From NCBI GenBank assembly GCA_965116765.1, contig OZ220718.1, positions 6,200,001-6,264,000 of the forward strand: DNA of 64,000 nucleotides, read 5' to 3'. Under the pieces are notes generated by a model that saw nothing but the letters and a program-made list of their open reading frames with translations, was not told the origin of the DNA and did no database searches. Each line of letters starts with the position of its first letter. Position 1 is the stretch's first letter. This stretch comes from JAJEEA01 sp965116765. Its GTDB lineage: Bacteria; Acidobacteriota; Vicinamibacteria; Vicinamibacterales; UBA8438. Both the position numbers and the translations under genes were made by a program. Of this stretch, positions 34,301 to 42,743 are shown piece by piece.

Positions 34301-34656
34301 GAAGTGACCGTGACCGCAGAACCGTGACCGTAGAGACGGTGCTGTCGGTGATCGCGTCGGGCGGGGCGTTGTTCAACGCGTGGCAGATCTCGCGCCTGTC
34401 GGGCCGCGTCGAGCTTCTGACGGGCACAACCTCGCCATCCGCGGCGTCGCCGAGGCGGCGGCCCCCGGCCGCCGTCATCTCGTCGCCGGCGCCATCGCGC
34501 GTCGACTCGATGGAGTCCACGCTGCAGGCGGTGGTGACGGTGCTCGCCTCGGGCGGGGTCAACCCCCGAGTGGCAGCGGTCGCATCATGGCTGAGCGAAA
34601 CGCCTGACCACCAGGAGTGGTACGGCCCGGACGCGGGTATCAGCGGAGCGCGACTT
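34301..34656. other. Convergent intergenic region with a possible decayed small gene
   Basis: A plus-strand frame from GTG 34324 encodes TVETVLSVIASGGALFNAWQ, and a similar segment MESTLQAVVTVLASGG is encoded from 34510 in the same frame, separated by low-complexity Ser/Pro/Ala. This could be a duplicated and decayed small membrane-protein gene, but the frame runs to 34692 and overlaps the biotin-carrier gene, so I do not call it a CDS. No terminator is evident. Confidence 0.3.
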
Positions 34657-35160
34657 TCACTCGTCCACGGAATCGCGGGTGTCCAGCTCTAGCAGGAGCG
34701 CATCCGCATCCACCCGGTCTCCCGTCTCGCACCGGACGGCCGTGACCACGCCGGCGCGCGGCGCCTTCAGCGGAAGCTCCATCTTCATCGCTTCGAGCGT
34801 GACCAGGGTGTCGCCCCGTGCCACGGCCTGGCCCGGGGCGACCGCGACGACGGTGACGACGGCGGGCATGGGGGCGCGGACGGTTCCGGTGTCGCCGGCC
34901 GGCTCGGGCTCCCGGCCGCCCGTGTCCGGGGCGCGCGGCCAGCGGAAGGCGCGGCCGTCCACCCAACCCCACTCGACGCCCGGTTCGCGGGCGATGACCA
35001 CCTCGAGCTGCCGTTCACCCAGCCGGACCCGGTAGCTGCCTTCGTCGATCCGCTCCACCTCCGCCGGCTCGTCGACGCCCGGGATGCGCACTCGACCGGT
35101 TGCCGCGTCCGCGTTGCGGGCGATCGCCTCGACCGTCACCGGTCGGCGGGCAGGGGTCAT
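34657..35160 (-). CDS. Biotin carboxyl carrier protein of an acyl-CoA carboxylase
   Basis: The 167 residues end in a biotinyl domain: APMPAVVTVVAVAPGQAVARGDTLVTLEAMKMELPLKAP, with the biotinylated Lys in EAMKM (~residue 127), then GVVTAVRCETGDRVDADALLLEL. The N-terminal ~90 residues (VTVEAIARNADAATGRVRIPG; YRVRLGERQLEVVIAREPG) resemble the linker region between biotin carboxylase and biotinyl domain in fused MCC/PCC alpha subunits. The carrier is therefore a split-off C-terminal part of such an alpha subunit. It is the last gene of the carboxylase operon and carries the carboxyl group between the two catalytic subunits. Confidence 0.92.
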   Translation of the reverse strand: MTPARRPVTVEAIARNADAATGRVRIPGVDEPAEVERIDEGSYRVRLGERQLEVVIAREPGVEWGWVDGRAFRWPRAPDTGGREPEPAGDTGTVRAPMPAVVTVVAVAPGQAVARGDTLVTLEAMKMELPLKAPRAGVVTAVRCETGDRVDADALLLELDTRDSVDE

Positions 35161-35168
35161 GGGAGAGT

Positions 35169-35279
35169 TCAGTCCTTTTCGGCCGGCTCGTCGATGCCGG
35201 AATCTCGCACGCGGCCGGGCGCGGCGTCCGCGTCGCGGGCGGTGCTCTCCTCGATCACCGGCCGGAGGTGGGCGGTCAT
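35169..35279 (-). pseudogene. 36-codon truncated duplicate of the biotin-carrier N-terminus
   Basis: ATG 35279 overlaps the biotin carboxylase stop (ATGA), and the frame ends at TGA 35169-35171. Its product (RPVIEESTARDADAAPGRVR, then DSGIDEPAEKD) aligns residue by residue with the first ~36 residues of the downstream carrier (RPVTVEAIARNADAATGRVR, then IPGVDEPAEVE). The DNA is also similar. It looks like a partial tandem duplication kept as a translated leader-sized frame. It may now serve only to couple translation of the true carrier gene 8 nt further on. Confidence 0.7.
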
Positions 35280-36781
35280 GAGAGCCGCCAGCCCCGCAAG
35301 GTGGTCCAGGGGTCGTTCTCGGCCGAGGGGCGCCGACCTGCTTCCGGGGCGTCCGTCGAGAGCCGGGCGTCGACGGCCAGCGCCGCCGCGAGGGCGATGG
35401 CCGGACCCTCGTCGTCGTCGGTCAGCAGGCCGTCGAGCTCCTCGTCCAGGAACCCGGTGTCGACCGGTCCCTCGCCCACCCGCGGGTGGCGCAGGATGCG
35501 CGACAGGAGATCGATGTTGGTGCGCACCCCGAGCACGACGTACCGCGCGAGGGCGGCCCGCGCCCGCGCCAGGGCCTGCGCCCGGGTCTCGCCGTGGACG
35601 ACGAGCTTGGCGAGCAGGGCGTCGTAGGCGGGGGACACCACGCTGCCCTCGACGACCCCGGTGTCGACGCGGATGCCGGGTCCGGCCGGCTCCCGGTAGC
35701 GGAGCAGGGTGCCGGCGTCGGGCAGGAAGCCCTCCGCCGGCCGCTCGGCGTAGACGCGGCACTCGAGGGCGTGGCCGCGCACCGTGATCTCGTCCTGCGA
35801 CCACGGCAGGCCCGCCCCGCCGGCCACCGCGAGCTGGGCGTGCACGAGGTCGCGGCCCGTCACCAGCTCGGTGACCGGGTGCTCGACCTGCAGCCGGGTG
35901 TTCATCTCCAGGAACGCGACGGTGGCCTCGTCGCCGGCGCCGTCGACGAGGAACTCCACCGTTCCCGCGTTGCGGTAGCCGGCGGCGCGGGCGGCGGCGA
36001 CCGCGGCCGCCGTCAGCCGCGCCCGTACCGCCGGCGTCAGGCCGGGGGCGGGGGCCTCCTCGACGACCTTCTGGTGGCGCCGCTGGACCGAGCAGTCCCG
36101 CTCGTGGAGGTGCACGACGCGCCCCGCGTCGTCGGCCACGATCTGGACCTCGACGTGCCGGGGGCGGACGAGCAGCCGCTCGACGTACAGCGTGCCGTCA
36201 CCGAAGGCGGAGGACGACTCGCGGCGCGCCTCGTCGATCGCCTCCCGCAGGCGGTCGGGCGTCCTGACCGTGCGCATGCCGCGCCCGCCGCCCCCTGCGG
36301 ATGCCTTCAGGAGGAGCGGATAGCCGACGCGCCCGGCCGCGGCGGCGAGACCGGCGTCGGTCTGGTCGGCAGGCGTCTCGCCGGGGACGATCGGCACCCC
36401 CGCCTCCTGCATCATTCGACGGGCCTCGATCTTCGAGCCGAGGCGCGCGATGACGTCGGCGGGGGGGCCAACCCAGGTCAGGCCGGCGTCGGCGCAGGCC
36501 GCGGCCATCTCCGGGGACTCGGACAGGAAGCCGTAGCCGGGGTGGACGGCGCCGGCCCCCGTCTCGCGGGCGGCGTCGACGATCGCGCCGATGTTCAGGT
36601 AGCTGTCGCGCGGATGCGGCGGCCCGATGGTGACGGACCGGTCGGCCGCGCGCACGTGCGGGGCGCCGGCGTCGGCGGTGGAGCACACCGCCACCGACTC
36701 GACGCCCAGCTCGCGGCACGCGCGGACGATGCGCAGGGCGATCTCGCCGCGGTTGGCGACGAGCAGGCGGGTGATGGTCAC
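35276..36781 (-). CDS. Biotin carboxylase subunit of an acyl-CoA carboxylase
   Basis: GTG 36781 begins VTITRLLVANRGEIALRIVRACRELG, the standard start; the frame upstream to 36865 is Arg/Pro-rich and not family-like. The 501 residues include the ATP-grasp glycine loop KASAGGGGRGMR, the CSVQRRHQKVVEEAPAP block, the metal site FLEMNTRLQVEHPVTE and the YDALLAKLVVHG C-terminal helix. It carboxylates biotin using ATP and bicarbonate. Residues after ~450 are a divergent tail, and the biotinyl domain is encoded separately, unlike fused MCC/PCC alpha subunits. It lies 108 nt downstream of the carboxyltransferase gene. Confidence 0.93.
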   Translation of the reverse strand: MTITRLLVANRGEIALRIVRACRELGVESVAVCSTADAGAPHVRAADRSVTIGPPHPRDSYLNIGAIVDAARETGAGAVHPGYGFLSESPEMAAACADAGLTWVGPPADVIARLGSKIEARRMMQEAGVPIVPGETPADQTDAGLAAAAGRVGYPLLLKASAGGGGRGMRTVRTPDRLREAIDEARRESSSAFGDGTLYVERLLVRPRHVEVQIVADDAGRVVHLHERDCSVQRRHQKVVEEAPAPGLTPAVRARLTAAAVAAARAAGYRNAGTVEFLVDGAGDEATVAFLEMNTRLQVEHPVTELVTGRDLVHAQLAVAGGAGLPWSQDEITVRGHALECRVYAERPAEGFLPDAGTLLRYREPAGPGIRVDTGVVEGSVVSPAYDALLAKLVVHGETRAQALARARAALARYVVLGVRTNIDLLSRILRHPRVGEGPVDTGFLDEELDGLLTDDDEGPAIALAAALAVDARLSTDAPEAGRRPSAENDPWTTLRGWRLS

Positions 36782-36889
36782 GGTCTGCGGCCCTCGCGCG
36801 TCGCGTCGCGGGCCGTCGGCCGTCGGTGTCCGGTGGCGGGCGCGCCCTGCCGGCCGTCGATCCACGCCCGGAGTGTGTCCATGTCGCGC

Positions 36890-38497
36890 CTACATGCGGA
36901 AGACGCCGAACTTCGGGTCGGCGAGGGGGGCGCCGGCCGCCATCGACAGGCCGAGGGCGAGGGCGGGCCGGGTCTCGGCCGCGGTGATCACGCCGTCGTC
37001 CCAAAGCCGGGCCGTCGCGTACCAGGGAGACCCCTCGTGGTCGTAGCGGGCGAGGATGGGGTCGCGGATGGCCGCCTCGTCGTCCGGCGCGAGCTCGCGG
37101 CCCCGGCGCGCCTGCTGGTCCCGCTTCACGGTCGCGAGGACGCTCGCCGCCTGCGGCCCGCCCATCACCGAGATGCGCGCGTTGGGCCACATCCACAGCA
37201 GGCGCGGGTCGTAGGCGCGGCCGCACATGCCGTAGTTGCCGGCCCCGAACGACCCCCCGATGATGACGCTGAAGCGGGGGACGACGGCGTTCGCCACCGC
37301 GTGCACCATCTTGGCCCCGTCCTTGGCGATGCCCGCCCGCTCGTACTCCCGGCCGACCATGAACCCGGTGATGTTCTGCAGGAAGACCAGCGGCACCCCC
37401 CGCAGGTTGCACAGCTGGATGAAGTGCGTCGCCTTGAGGGCCGATTCGGAGAAGAGGACGCCGTTGTTGGCGATGACGCCGACGAGGAAGCCGTGGAGGC
37501 GCGCGAACCCGGTGACGAGGGTGGGACCGTAGCGCGCCTTGAACTCGTCGAAGCGGGAGCCGTCGACGAGCCGCGCGATGACCTCGCGCACGTCGTACTG
37601 GCGCCGGAGATCGGCGCCGACGATGCCGCCGATCTCGCCCGGATCGTACCGCGGGTCCTCCGGCGTGGTGACGTCGCCGGGCGGCGGCTCGACCGCGTGC
37701 AGGGTCGAGACGACGGTGCGGGTCATCTCGATCGCCTCGGCGTCGTCGCGGGCGTGGTAGTCGGCGACGCCGGACAGCCGCGTGTGGACGTCGGCGCCCC
37801 CGAGCTCCTCGGCCGGGACGTCCTCGCCGGTCGCCGCCTTCACGAGGGGCGGCCCCCCGAGGAAGATGGTGCCGGTTCCCTCGACGATGATCGTCTCGTC
37901 GGCCATCGCCGGCACGTAGGCGCCGCCGGCCGTGCACGAGCCCATGACCACCGCGATCTGCGCGATGCCCGCCGCCGACAGCCGGGCCTGGTTGTAGAAG
38001 ATGCGCCCGAAGTGCTCGCGGTCGGGGAACACCTCCGCCTGCATCGGGAGGTAGGCGCCCCCGGAATCGACGAGATAGACGCACGGCAGGCGGTTCTCGA
38101 GCGCGATCTGCTGCGCCCGCAGGTGCTTCTTGACGGTGACGGGGAAGTACGTGCCGCCCTTCACGGTGGCGTCGTTGGCCACCACCATCACCTCGCGGCC
38201 GCTCACCCGCCCGACCCCGGTGACGAGCCCCGCCCCCGGCGCCTCGTCGTCGTACATGCCTCCCGCGGCCAGCGCCGACAGCTCGAGAAAGGGGGTGTCG
38301 GGGTCGAGGAGACGGTCGAGCCGTTCGCGCACCGGCAGCTTGCCCTGCCCGGCATGCCGCCTCGCCGCCGCCTCGCCGCCGCCCTCCCGGGCCCGCGCCC
38401 GCCGCGCCGCGAGGTCGCGCTCGAGCGCCTCCGTCGCGCGCTGGTTGGCCCGGAACTCCTCGCTGCCGGTATCGATGCTGGTGGGCAGGACACGCAT
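36890..38497 (-). CDS. Carboxyltransferase subunit (methylcrotonoyl-CoA carboxylase beta type)
   Basis: The 535 residues match the length and text of MCC beta subunits: GQGKLPVRERLDRLLD, ELSALAAGGMYDDEAPGAG, NDATVKGGTYFPVTVKKHLRAQ, YLVDSGGAYLPMQAEVFPD and FLQNITGFMVGREYE. The SGGAYLP and GGSFGAGNYGMCGRAYDPR loops are the acyl-CoA and biotin oxyanion sites. The likely reaction is carboxylation of 3-methylcrotonyl-CoA in leucine breakdown; geranyl- or propionyl-type substrates cannot be excluded. It is first in the operon, with a -10 TATAAT at 38541-38536 (minus) giving a ~32-nt leader. No other leucine-catabolic genes are in the window. Confidence 0.9.
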   Translation of the reverse strand: MRVLPTSIDTGSEEFRANQRATEALERDLAARRARAREGGGEAAARRHAGQGKLPVRERLDRLLDPDTPFLELSALAAGGMYDDEAPGAGLVTGVGRVSGREVMVVANDATVKGGTYFPVTVKKHLRAQQIALENRLPCVYLVDSGGAYLPMQAEVFPDREHFGRIFYNQARLSAAGIAQIAVVMGSCTAGGAYVPAMADETIIVEGTGTIFLGGPPLVKAATGEDVPAEELGGADVHTRLSGVADYHARDDAEAIEMTRTVVSTLHAVEPPPGDVTTPEDPRYDPGEIGGIVGADLRRQYDVREVIARLVDGSRFDEFKARYGPTLVTGFARLHGFLVGVIANNGVLFSESALKATHFIQLCNLRGVPLVFLQNITGFMVGREYERAGIAKDGAKMVHAVANAVVPRFSVIIGGSFGAGNYGMCGRAYDPRLLWMWPNARISVMGGPQAASVLATVKRDQQARRGRELAPDDEAAIRDPILARYDHEGSPWYATARLWDDGVITAAETRPALALGLSMAAGAPLADPKFGVFRM

Positions 38498-38535
38498 GGG
38501 GCGAACGTCGGCGGGCTCGGGCCGCCGACTCGTGG

Positions 38536-38541
38536 ATTATA
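38536..38541 (-). promoter_or_regulatory. -10 element (TATAAT) of the acyl-CoA carboxylase operon
   Basis: TATAAT on the minus strand with GC before it; predicted start near 38529, 32 nt before the ATG at 38497. No convincing -35. Confidence 0.5.
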
Positions 38542-38613
38542 GCTCCGCGCGCGAGCACCGGCCGGGCCGGCCTGCGGCTGCCGGCGGCTGCCGGCGGCTG
38601 CCGGCGCTGCTGT

Positions 38614-38619
38614 TATCCT
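38614..38619 (+). promoter_or_regulatory. -10 element (TATCCT) positioning the pheA start at +1
   Basis: TATCCT ends 6 nt before the ATG at 38626, so the A of the ATG is the predicted first transcribed base. The upstream 10-bp tandem repeats (CCGGCGGCTG at 38581 and 38591, with near copies on each side) occupy the -35 position. Confidence 0.5.
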
Positions 38620-38625
38620 TTACGG

Positions 38626-39450
38626 ATGCGTATCGCCTACCAGGGTGAGCCCGGCGCCTACTCCGAGGCCGCCGCCCTGCGCTTCCGGCCGTCGGCCGAC
38701 CTCCTGCCGTGCGAGACCTTCGAGGCGGTGTTCGCGGCGGTCGAGCAGGGAAGGGCGACGCACGGCATCCTGCCCATCGAGAACTCGAGCCACGGCACGA
38801 TTCACGGCAACTACGACCTGCTGCTGAAGCACGAGCTGCCGATCGTCGGCGAGGTGAAGCAGCCCATCGTGCACAACCTGCTCGCGCTCGACGGGACGAC
38901 CCGCGAGCGGTTGAGGCGGGTGTTCTCGCACCCGCAGGGCCTGGGGCAGTGCCAGCGGTTTCTCCGCACCCTCGACGTGGAGCTCGTGCCCACCTACGAC
39001 ACCGCGGGCAGCGCCAAGCTGATTCGGGACGGCGGGCTCCGCGACACCGGGGCCATCGCCTCGGAGCGCGCGGCCGACGTGTTCGGGCTGTCGATACTGG
39101 CCGCGGGGGTGCAGGACTTCGCCGACAACACCACCCGGTTCCTGCTCGTGGGGCGCGACCAGACCCCGCTCGGACCCGCCAACAAGACGACCATCGTCTT
39201 CACCGTGACCAACGACGCCGGCGCGCTGTTCAAGGCGCTGAGCGTGTTCGCGCTCCGCGACATCGATCTGACGAAGCTCGAGTCCCGGCCGATCCCCGAG
39301 CGCCCCTTCGAGTTCCTGTTCTACGCCGACCTCACCGCGTCGCGCGACGATCTGCCCTGCGCGCGCGCCCTCATGCACCTGGCCGAGTTCGCCCCCCTGC
39401 TGAGGACGCTGGGGTCGTATCCGCGCTGGGAAGAGTCCGGGGCCGAATAG
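38626..39450 (+). CDS. pheA: Prephenate dehydratase
   Basis: Converts prephenate to phenylpyruvate in phenylalanine synthesis. The 274 residues are the typical monofunctional size: the catalytic PDT domain (AYQGEPGAYSEAAAL at the start, GILPIENSSHGTIHGNYDLL, DTAGSAKLI, and NTTRFLLVG near residue 175 with the catalytic Thr). The C-terminal ACT domain (TIVFTVTNDAGALFKALSVFALRDIDLTKLESRPI) binds phenylalanine for feedback control; the ESRP motif is intact. There is no Shine-Dalgarno sequence and the promoter suggests a leaderless transcript. The next gene begins immediately after its stop codon, so the two are co-transcribed. Confidence 0.95.
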   Translation: MRIAYQGEPGAYSEAAALRFRPSADLLPCETFEAVFAAVEQGRATHGILPIENSSHGTIHGNYDLLLKHELPIVGEVKQPIVHNLLALDGTTRERLRRVFSHPQGLGQCQRFLRTLDVELVPTYDTAGSAKLIRDGGLRDTGAIASERAADVFGLSILAAGVQDFADNTTRFLLVGRDQTPLGPANKTTIVFTVTNDAGALFKALSVFALRDIDLTKLESRPIPERPFEFLFYADLTASRDDLPCARALMHLAEFAPLLRTLGSYPRWEESGAE

Positions 39451-41637
39451 ATGCCGAACCGTCTCGCCGACGAGCCCAGTCCCTACCTCCTCCAGCACTG
39501 CGAGAACCCCGTCGACTGGTATCCGTGGGGGGAGGAGGCGTTCGCCCGCGCCCGCGCCGAGGACCTGCCCATCTTCCTCTCCGTCGGCTACTCGACGTGC
39601 CACTGGTGTCACGTCATGGAGCACGAGTCCTTCGAGAACGAGGACATCGCGCGGGTGTTGAACGCGAGCTTCGTCCCCGTCAAGGTCGACCGCGAGGAGC
39701 GCCCCGACGTCGACCGCGTCTACATGGCGTTCGTGCAGGCGACGACCGGCTCGGGGGGCTGGCCGATGAGCGTCTGGCTCACCCCGGAGCTGAAGCCGTT
39801 CTACGGCGGCACCTACTTCCCGCCCTCCTCGCGCTGGGGACGCCCGGGATTCGCGGAGATCCTGGCCGAGATCGCCAAGCGCTGGCGCGAGTCGCGGGGC
39901 GAGCTGGCGGCGTCGGCCGACGGGGTGATCGAGCGGCTGCGCGAGGTGCAGCACAACCGGCGGCCGGCCGGGGGGCGGATGCCGGACGGGGAGCTGCTGG
40001 CGGGCGGGGTGCGCGAGTACGCGGGCGCGTTCGACGCCCGCAACGGCGGGTTCGGCGGGGCGCCCAAGTTCCCGCGGCCGGCCGAGCTGCTCTTCCTGCT
40101 GCGCGAGCACGCGCGCACCGGGGACGTCGAGGCCCGCCACATGGTGCTCGAGACCCTGCGGGCGATGGCCCTCGGCGGCATGCGCGACCACGTGGGCGGC
40201 GGGTTCCACCGCTACTCGGTCGACGCCATGTGGCGCGTGCCCCACTTCGAGAAGATGCTCTACGACCAGGCGCAGCTCGCCATCGCGTTCCTGGAGACGG
40301 CGCAGGCGGGGAGCGAGCCGTCGTTCGCCGACGTCGCCCGCGACACGCTGGCCTACGTCCACCGCGACCTGCGTCACCCCGGCGGCGGGTTCTTCTCGGC
40401 CGAGGACGCCGACAGCCTCCCGCCGGACGGCGGCCCGGCCCCGGCCGGCGGTTCCGCCGCGGCGAAGCGCGAGGGGGCGTTCTACGTCTGGGACCAGCCG
40501 GAGGTCGAGGCGCTCTTCGGGGACGACGCCGACGTCGTCCGGTTCCGCTACGGGATCGAGCCGGACGGCAACGCCCCCCAGGACCCGCACGGCGAGTTCA
40601 CGGGGAAGAACCTGCTCTACGTGGCGCGCGGGGTCGACGACGTCGCGCGGCTGAGCGGCCGGTCGCTCGAATCGGTCATGTCGGTGCTCGACGGGGCGAG
40701 GCCGCGCCTGTTCGAGGTGCGCGGGCGGCGTCCCCGTCCGTCCCTCGACGACAAGGTCCTGGCCGGCTGGAACGGCCTGATGATCGCGGCGTTCGCGCGG
40801 GCCGCGCGGCTCGCCCCGATGGGCGAGTCGCCGTCGCCCGACCCGCTCGAGGCCGCGGCCGGCGCGGCCCGCTTCCTGCGCGACCACCTGTGGGACGGGC
40901 AACGGGGCGTGCTGCTGCGGCGGTTCCGCGACGGGCGCGCGGGCATCGACGGCTACGCCGAGGACTACGCCTGCGTGGTGTGGGGACTGCTCGAGCTGTT
41001 CCAGGCCGGCGGCGATCCGGCGTGGCTCGACTGGGCGAAGCAGCTCCACGCGACGCAGAGCCACCTGTTCCGGGATGCCGCGGACGGCGGGTGGTTCAGC
41101 ACCAGCGGCGACGACGCCAGCGTCCTCCTCCGGCTGAAGGAGGACTACGACGGGGCCGAGCCGTCGGCCGCGTCGGTCACCGCGTGGAACCTCCTGAGCC
41201 TCGCGCACCTGTCCGGCGCCGGGGAGGCCGGCGCGTACCGGGAGCAGCTCGACGAGACCCTCCGCCGGGTTCCCGCGTCGCCGCAGCTCACGCGGGTGGT
41301 GCCCATGATGATGGCGGCCGCGTCGGCCGCGGAGGCCGGCGTGCCGCAGGTGGTGCTGCTCGGTCCGCGCGACGCGGCGGAGACCGCGGCCCTGCACCGG
41401 GCGTTCGCCGCGTGCTTCCTGCCCGGGGCGGTCAGCCTCGTGGTCGAGCCGGGGGCGCACCAGCGCGAGGTCGCGGCGCGGCTCCCGTGGGTCGCGTCGA
41501 TGGAGATGCTCGACGGCCGGCCCAGCGCCTACCTCTGCCGGGACGGCGCCTGCGAGCGGCCCGTGAACGACGCCGAGGCGTTCCGCGCCCGGCTCGCGGC
41601 CCTGACCGCCCACCGGGCGCAGGCCGCGCGGTCCTGA
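39451..41637 (+). CDS. SPATA20/YyaL-type thioredoxin-domain protein (DUF255)
   Basis: The 728 residues start NRLADEPSPYLLQHCENPVDWYPWGEEAF, then FLSVGYSTCHWCHVMEHESFE: the DUF255 thioredoxin-like domain with a CHWC site near residues 50-53. REERPDVDRVYM and GGWPMSVWLTPELKPFYGGTYFPP follow. The C-terminal ~450 residues are an (alpha/alpha)6 barrel like those of N-acylglucosamine epimerases (GGFHRYSVDAMWRVPHFEKMLYDQAQL; DDKVLAGWNGLMIAAFARA). Function is not established; a cellular redox or sugar role is assumed. It directly abuts pheA with no gap. A Pro/Ala-rich insertion (PDGGPAPAGGSAAAK) sits mid-protein. Confidence 0.92.
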   Translation: MPNRLADEPSPYLLQHCENPVDWYPWGEEAFARARAEDLPIFLSVGYSTCHWCHVMEHESFENEDIARVLNASFVPVKVDREERPDVDRVYMAFVQATTGSGGWPMSVWLTPELKPFYGGTYFPPSSRWGRPGFAEILAEIAKRWRESRGELAASADGVIERLREVQHNRRPAGGRMPDGELLAGGVREYAGAFDARNGGFGGAPKFPRPAELLFLLREHARTGDVEARHMVLETLRAMALGGMRDHVGGGFHRYSVDAMWRVPHFEKMLYDQAQLAIAFLETAQAGSEPSFADVARDTLAYVHRDLRHPGGGFFSAEDADSLPPDGGPAPAGGSAAAKREGAFYVWDQPEVEALFGDDADVVRFRYGIEPDGNAPQDPHGEFTGKNLLYVARGVDDVARLSGRSLESVMSVLDGARPRLFEVRGRRPRPSLDDKVLAGWNGLMIAAFARAARLAPMGESPSPDPLEAAAGAARFLRDHLWDGQRGVLLRRFRDGRAGIDGYAEDYACVVWGLLELFQAGGDPAWLDWAKQLHATQSHLFRDAADGGWFSTSGDDASVLLRLKEDYDGAEPSAASVTAWNLLSLAHLSGAGEAGAYREQLDETLRRVPASPQLTRVVPMMMAAASAAEAGVPQVVLLGPRDAAETAALHRAFAACFLPGAVSLVVEPGAHQREVAARLPWVASMEMLDGRPSAYLCRDGACERPVNDAEAFRARLAALTAHRAQAARS

Positions 41638-41659
41638 CGGCGGAGGGAGGAGCCACCGC

Positions 41660-42013
41660 ATGACCTTCGACGTCGAGGTGCTGCTGAAGGGGACCGACGA
41701 GGTGGTCGCCGAGACCGTGAACTACGCCGGTCCCGAGCCGCCGGGCTGGACCGACGCGGACGTCCGCGAGGTGCTGCTGTCGATACTGCGGGTGTTCGAC
41801 CGGGTGAACCGCAAGGAGGAGGCGGAGCCCGGCGATGTCTCCCTGCGCGGCCTGAGCTGGATCGTCACCGCGGCCGGCGCCGGGGTGGCGGTCGCCATCG
41901 AGATCCCGAGCGGCGCCATCGCCGCCGGCCCCTTCGACCTGCCCGCCGACGAGCTGACCCAGATGATCGCCCGGGTCATCTCGTCGAGCGCCCAGGCGTC
42001 TGCGGTGCACTGA
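41660..42013 (+). CDS. Hypothetical protein, 117 residues
   Basis: ATG 41660 follows GGAGGGAGGAG, a strong ribosome-binding site, 22 nt after the previous gene. The protein is a compact alpha-beta sequence: MTFDVEVLLKGTDEVVAETV, an acidic helix (DADVREVLLSILRVFDRVNRKEEAE), then a beta-rich part (RGLSWIVTAAGAGVAVAIEIPSG) and a C-terminal helix (DELTQMIARVISS). No signal or membrane helix is clear. I do not recognise the family. It is probably the last gene of the pheA operon and ends before the tRNA. Confidence 0.75.
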   Translation: MTFDVEVLLKGTDEVVAETVNYAGPEPPGWTDADVREVLLSILRVFDRVNRKEEAEPGDVSLRGLSWIVTAAGAGVAVAIEIPSGAIAAGPFDLPADELTQMIARVISSSAQASAVH

Positions 42014-42052
42014 TCTCCACCGGGTGCCGGGATCCTCGCCGTCTACAGGTGC

Positions 42053-42142
42053 TGGTGCCGGAGGTGGGGGTCGAACCCACACGGGCCGTAAGGCCCACGG
42101 GATTTTGAGTCCCGCGCGTCTGCCAGTTTCACCACTCCGGCA
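42053..42142 (-). tRNA. tRNA-Leu (anticodon CAA), CCA encoded
   Basis: On the minus strand the acceptor stem TGCCGGA/TCCGGCA is perfect, and CCA is encoded at 42055-42053. The D-loop keeps AAACTGG. The anticodon arm CGGGA-CTCAAAA-TCCCG gives anticodon CAA. A long class II variable arm (GGGCC-TTAC-GGCCC) marks leucine, and the T arm is GTGGG-TTCGACC-CCCAC. It reads UUG codons. Confidence 0.97.
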
Positions 42143-42167
42143 CGGAGGGTCCAGGAGGCGCGTGCGT

Positions 42168-42743
42168 CTACGGCCGCACGACGCCGTCGGCGCGCCACAG
42201 GTGCAGGCTGCGCATGGTGCCGCGCTCGTCCTCGAACTCGTGCGTCACGTCCGGCCGCCAGTCGCCCATGCGAAAGGCGTGCGACACGATGCGCGCGCCG
42301 GGCCTGAGCTGTCTCGTCAGGATCGGGCGCAGCCGCCGGTTCGACGACGAGAGCAGGTAGAGGGTGACGACGGTGGCCTCGGACACGTCGGCCTGCATCG
42401 CGTCCTGCTGGATGAAGGTCACGAGGTCCTGCACGCCCCGGCGCGCCGCGTTGGCGTTCGCCTCGGCGATCCGCTCCGGGTCGTAGTCGATGCCGACGCC
42501 GCGGGCGCCGAAGCGCTCGGCCGCGGTGATGACGATGCGGCCGTCCCCGCAGCCGAGGTCGTAGACGACGTCGTCGCGGGTCACCTCGGCCAGCTCCAGC
42601 ATCCGGTTCACCACGTCGTACGGCGTGGGAACGTAGGGCGCCAGGCTCTCCGGCTGCTGGCGGGCGGTCACCGCCGGCGGGGCGATCTGCGCCGCAACGG
42701 CGACCGCCAGCACGGCTGCAAGCACTGCGACCCGTCTACGCAT
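42168..42743 (-). CDS. Class I SAM-dependent methyltransferase with an N-terminal signal peptide
   Basis: The 191 residues open with MRRRVAVLAAVLAVAVAAQIAPPAV, a strong signal peptide or anchor. The methyltransferase core follows: YVPTPYDVVNRMLELAEV, motif I VYDLGCGDGRIVITAAERFGARGVGIDYD, and VTLYLLSSSNRRLRPILTRQLRPGARIVSH. The domain is complete but small. Export of a SAM-dependent enzyme is unexpected because SAM is cytoplasmic; the segment may be a membrane anchor with the enzyme facing the cytoplasm. GGGAG lies upstream of the ATG. The substrate is unknown. Confidence 0.85.
   Translation of the reverse strand: MRRRVAVLAAVLAVAVAAQIAPPAVTARQQPESLAPYVPTPYDVVNRMLELAEVTRDDVVYDLGCGDGRIVITAAERFGARGVGIDYDPERIAEANANAARRGVQDLVTFIQQDAMQADVSEATVVTLYLLSSSNRRLRPILTRQLRPGARIVSHAFRMGDWRPDVTHEFEDERGTMRSLHLWRADGVVRP

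Noticed and set aside
34324..34692. Small protein starting VTVETVLSVIASGG
   Set aside because: Part looks like a membrane helix, but the middle is low complexity and the frame overlaps the biotin-carrier gene. It is described only as a possible decayed gene.
39451..41637. Epimerase annotation from the C-terminal barrel
   Set aside because: The N-terminal DUF255 thioredoxin-like domain with CHWC and overall length identify the SPATA20/YyaL family instead.
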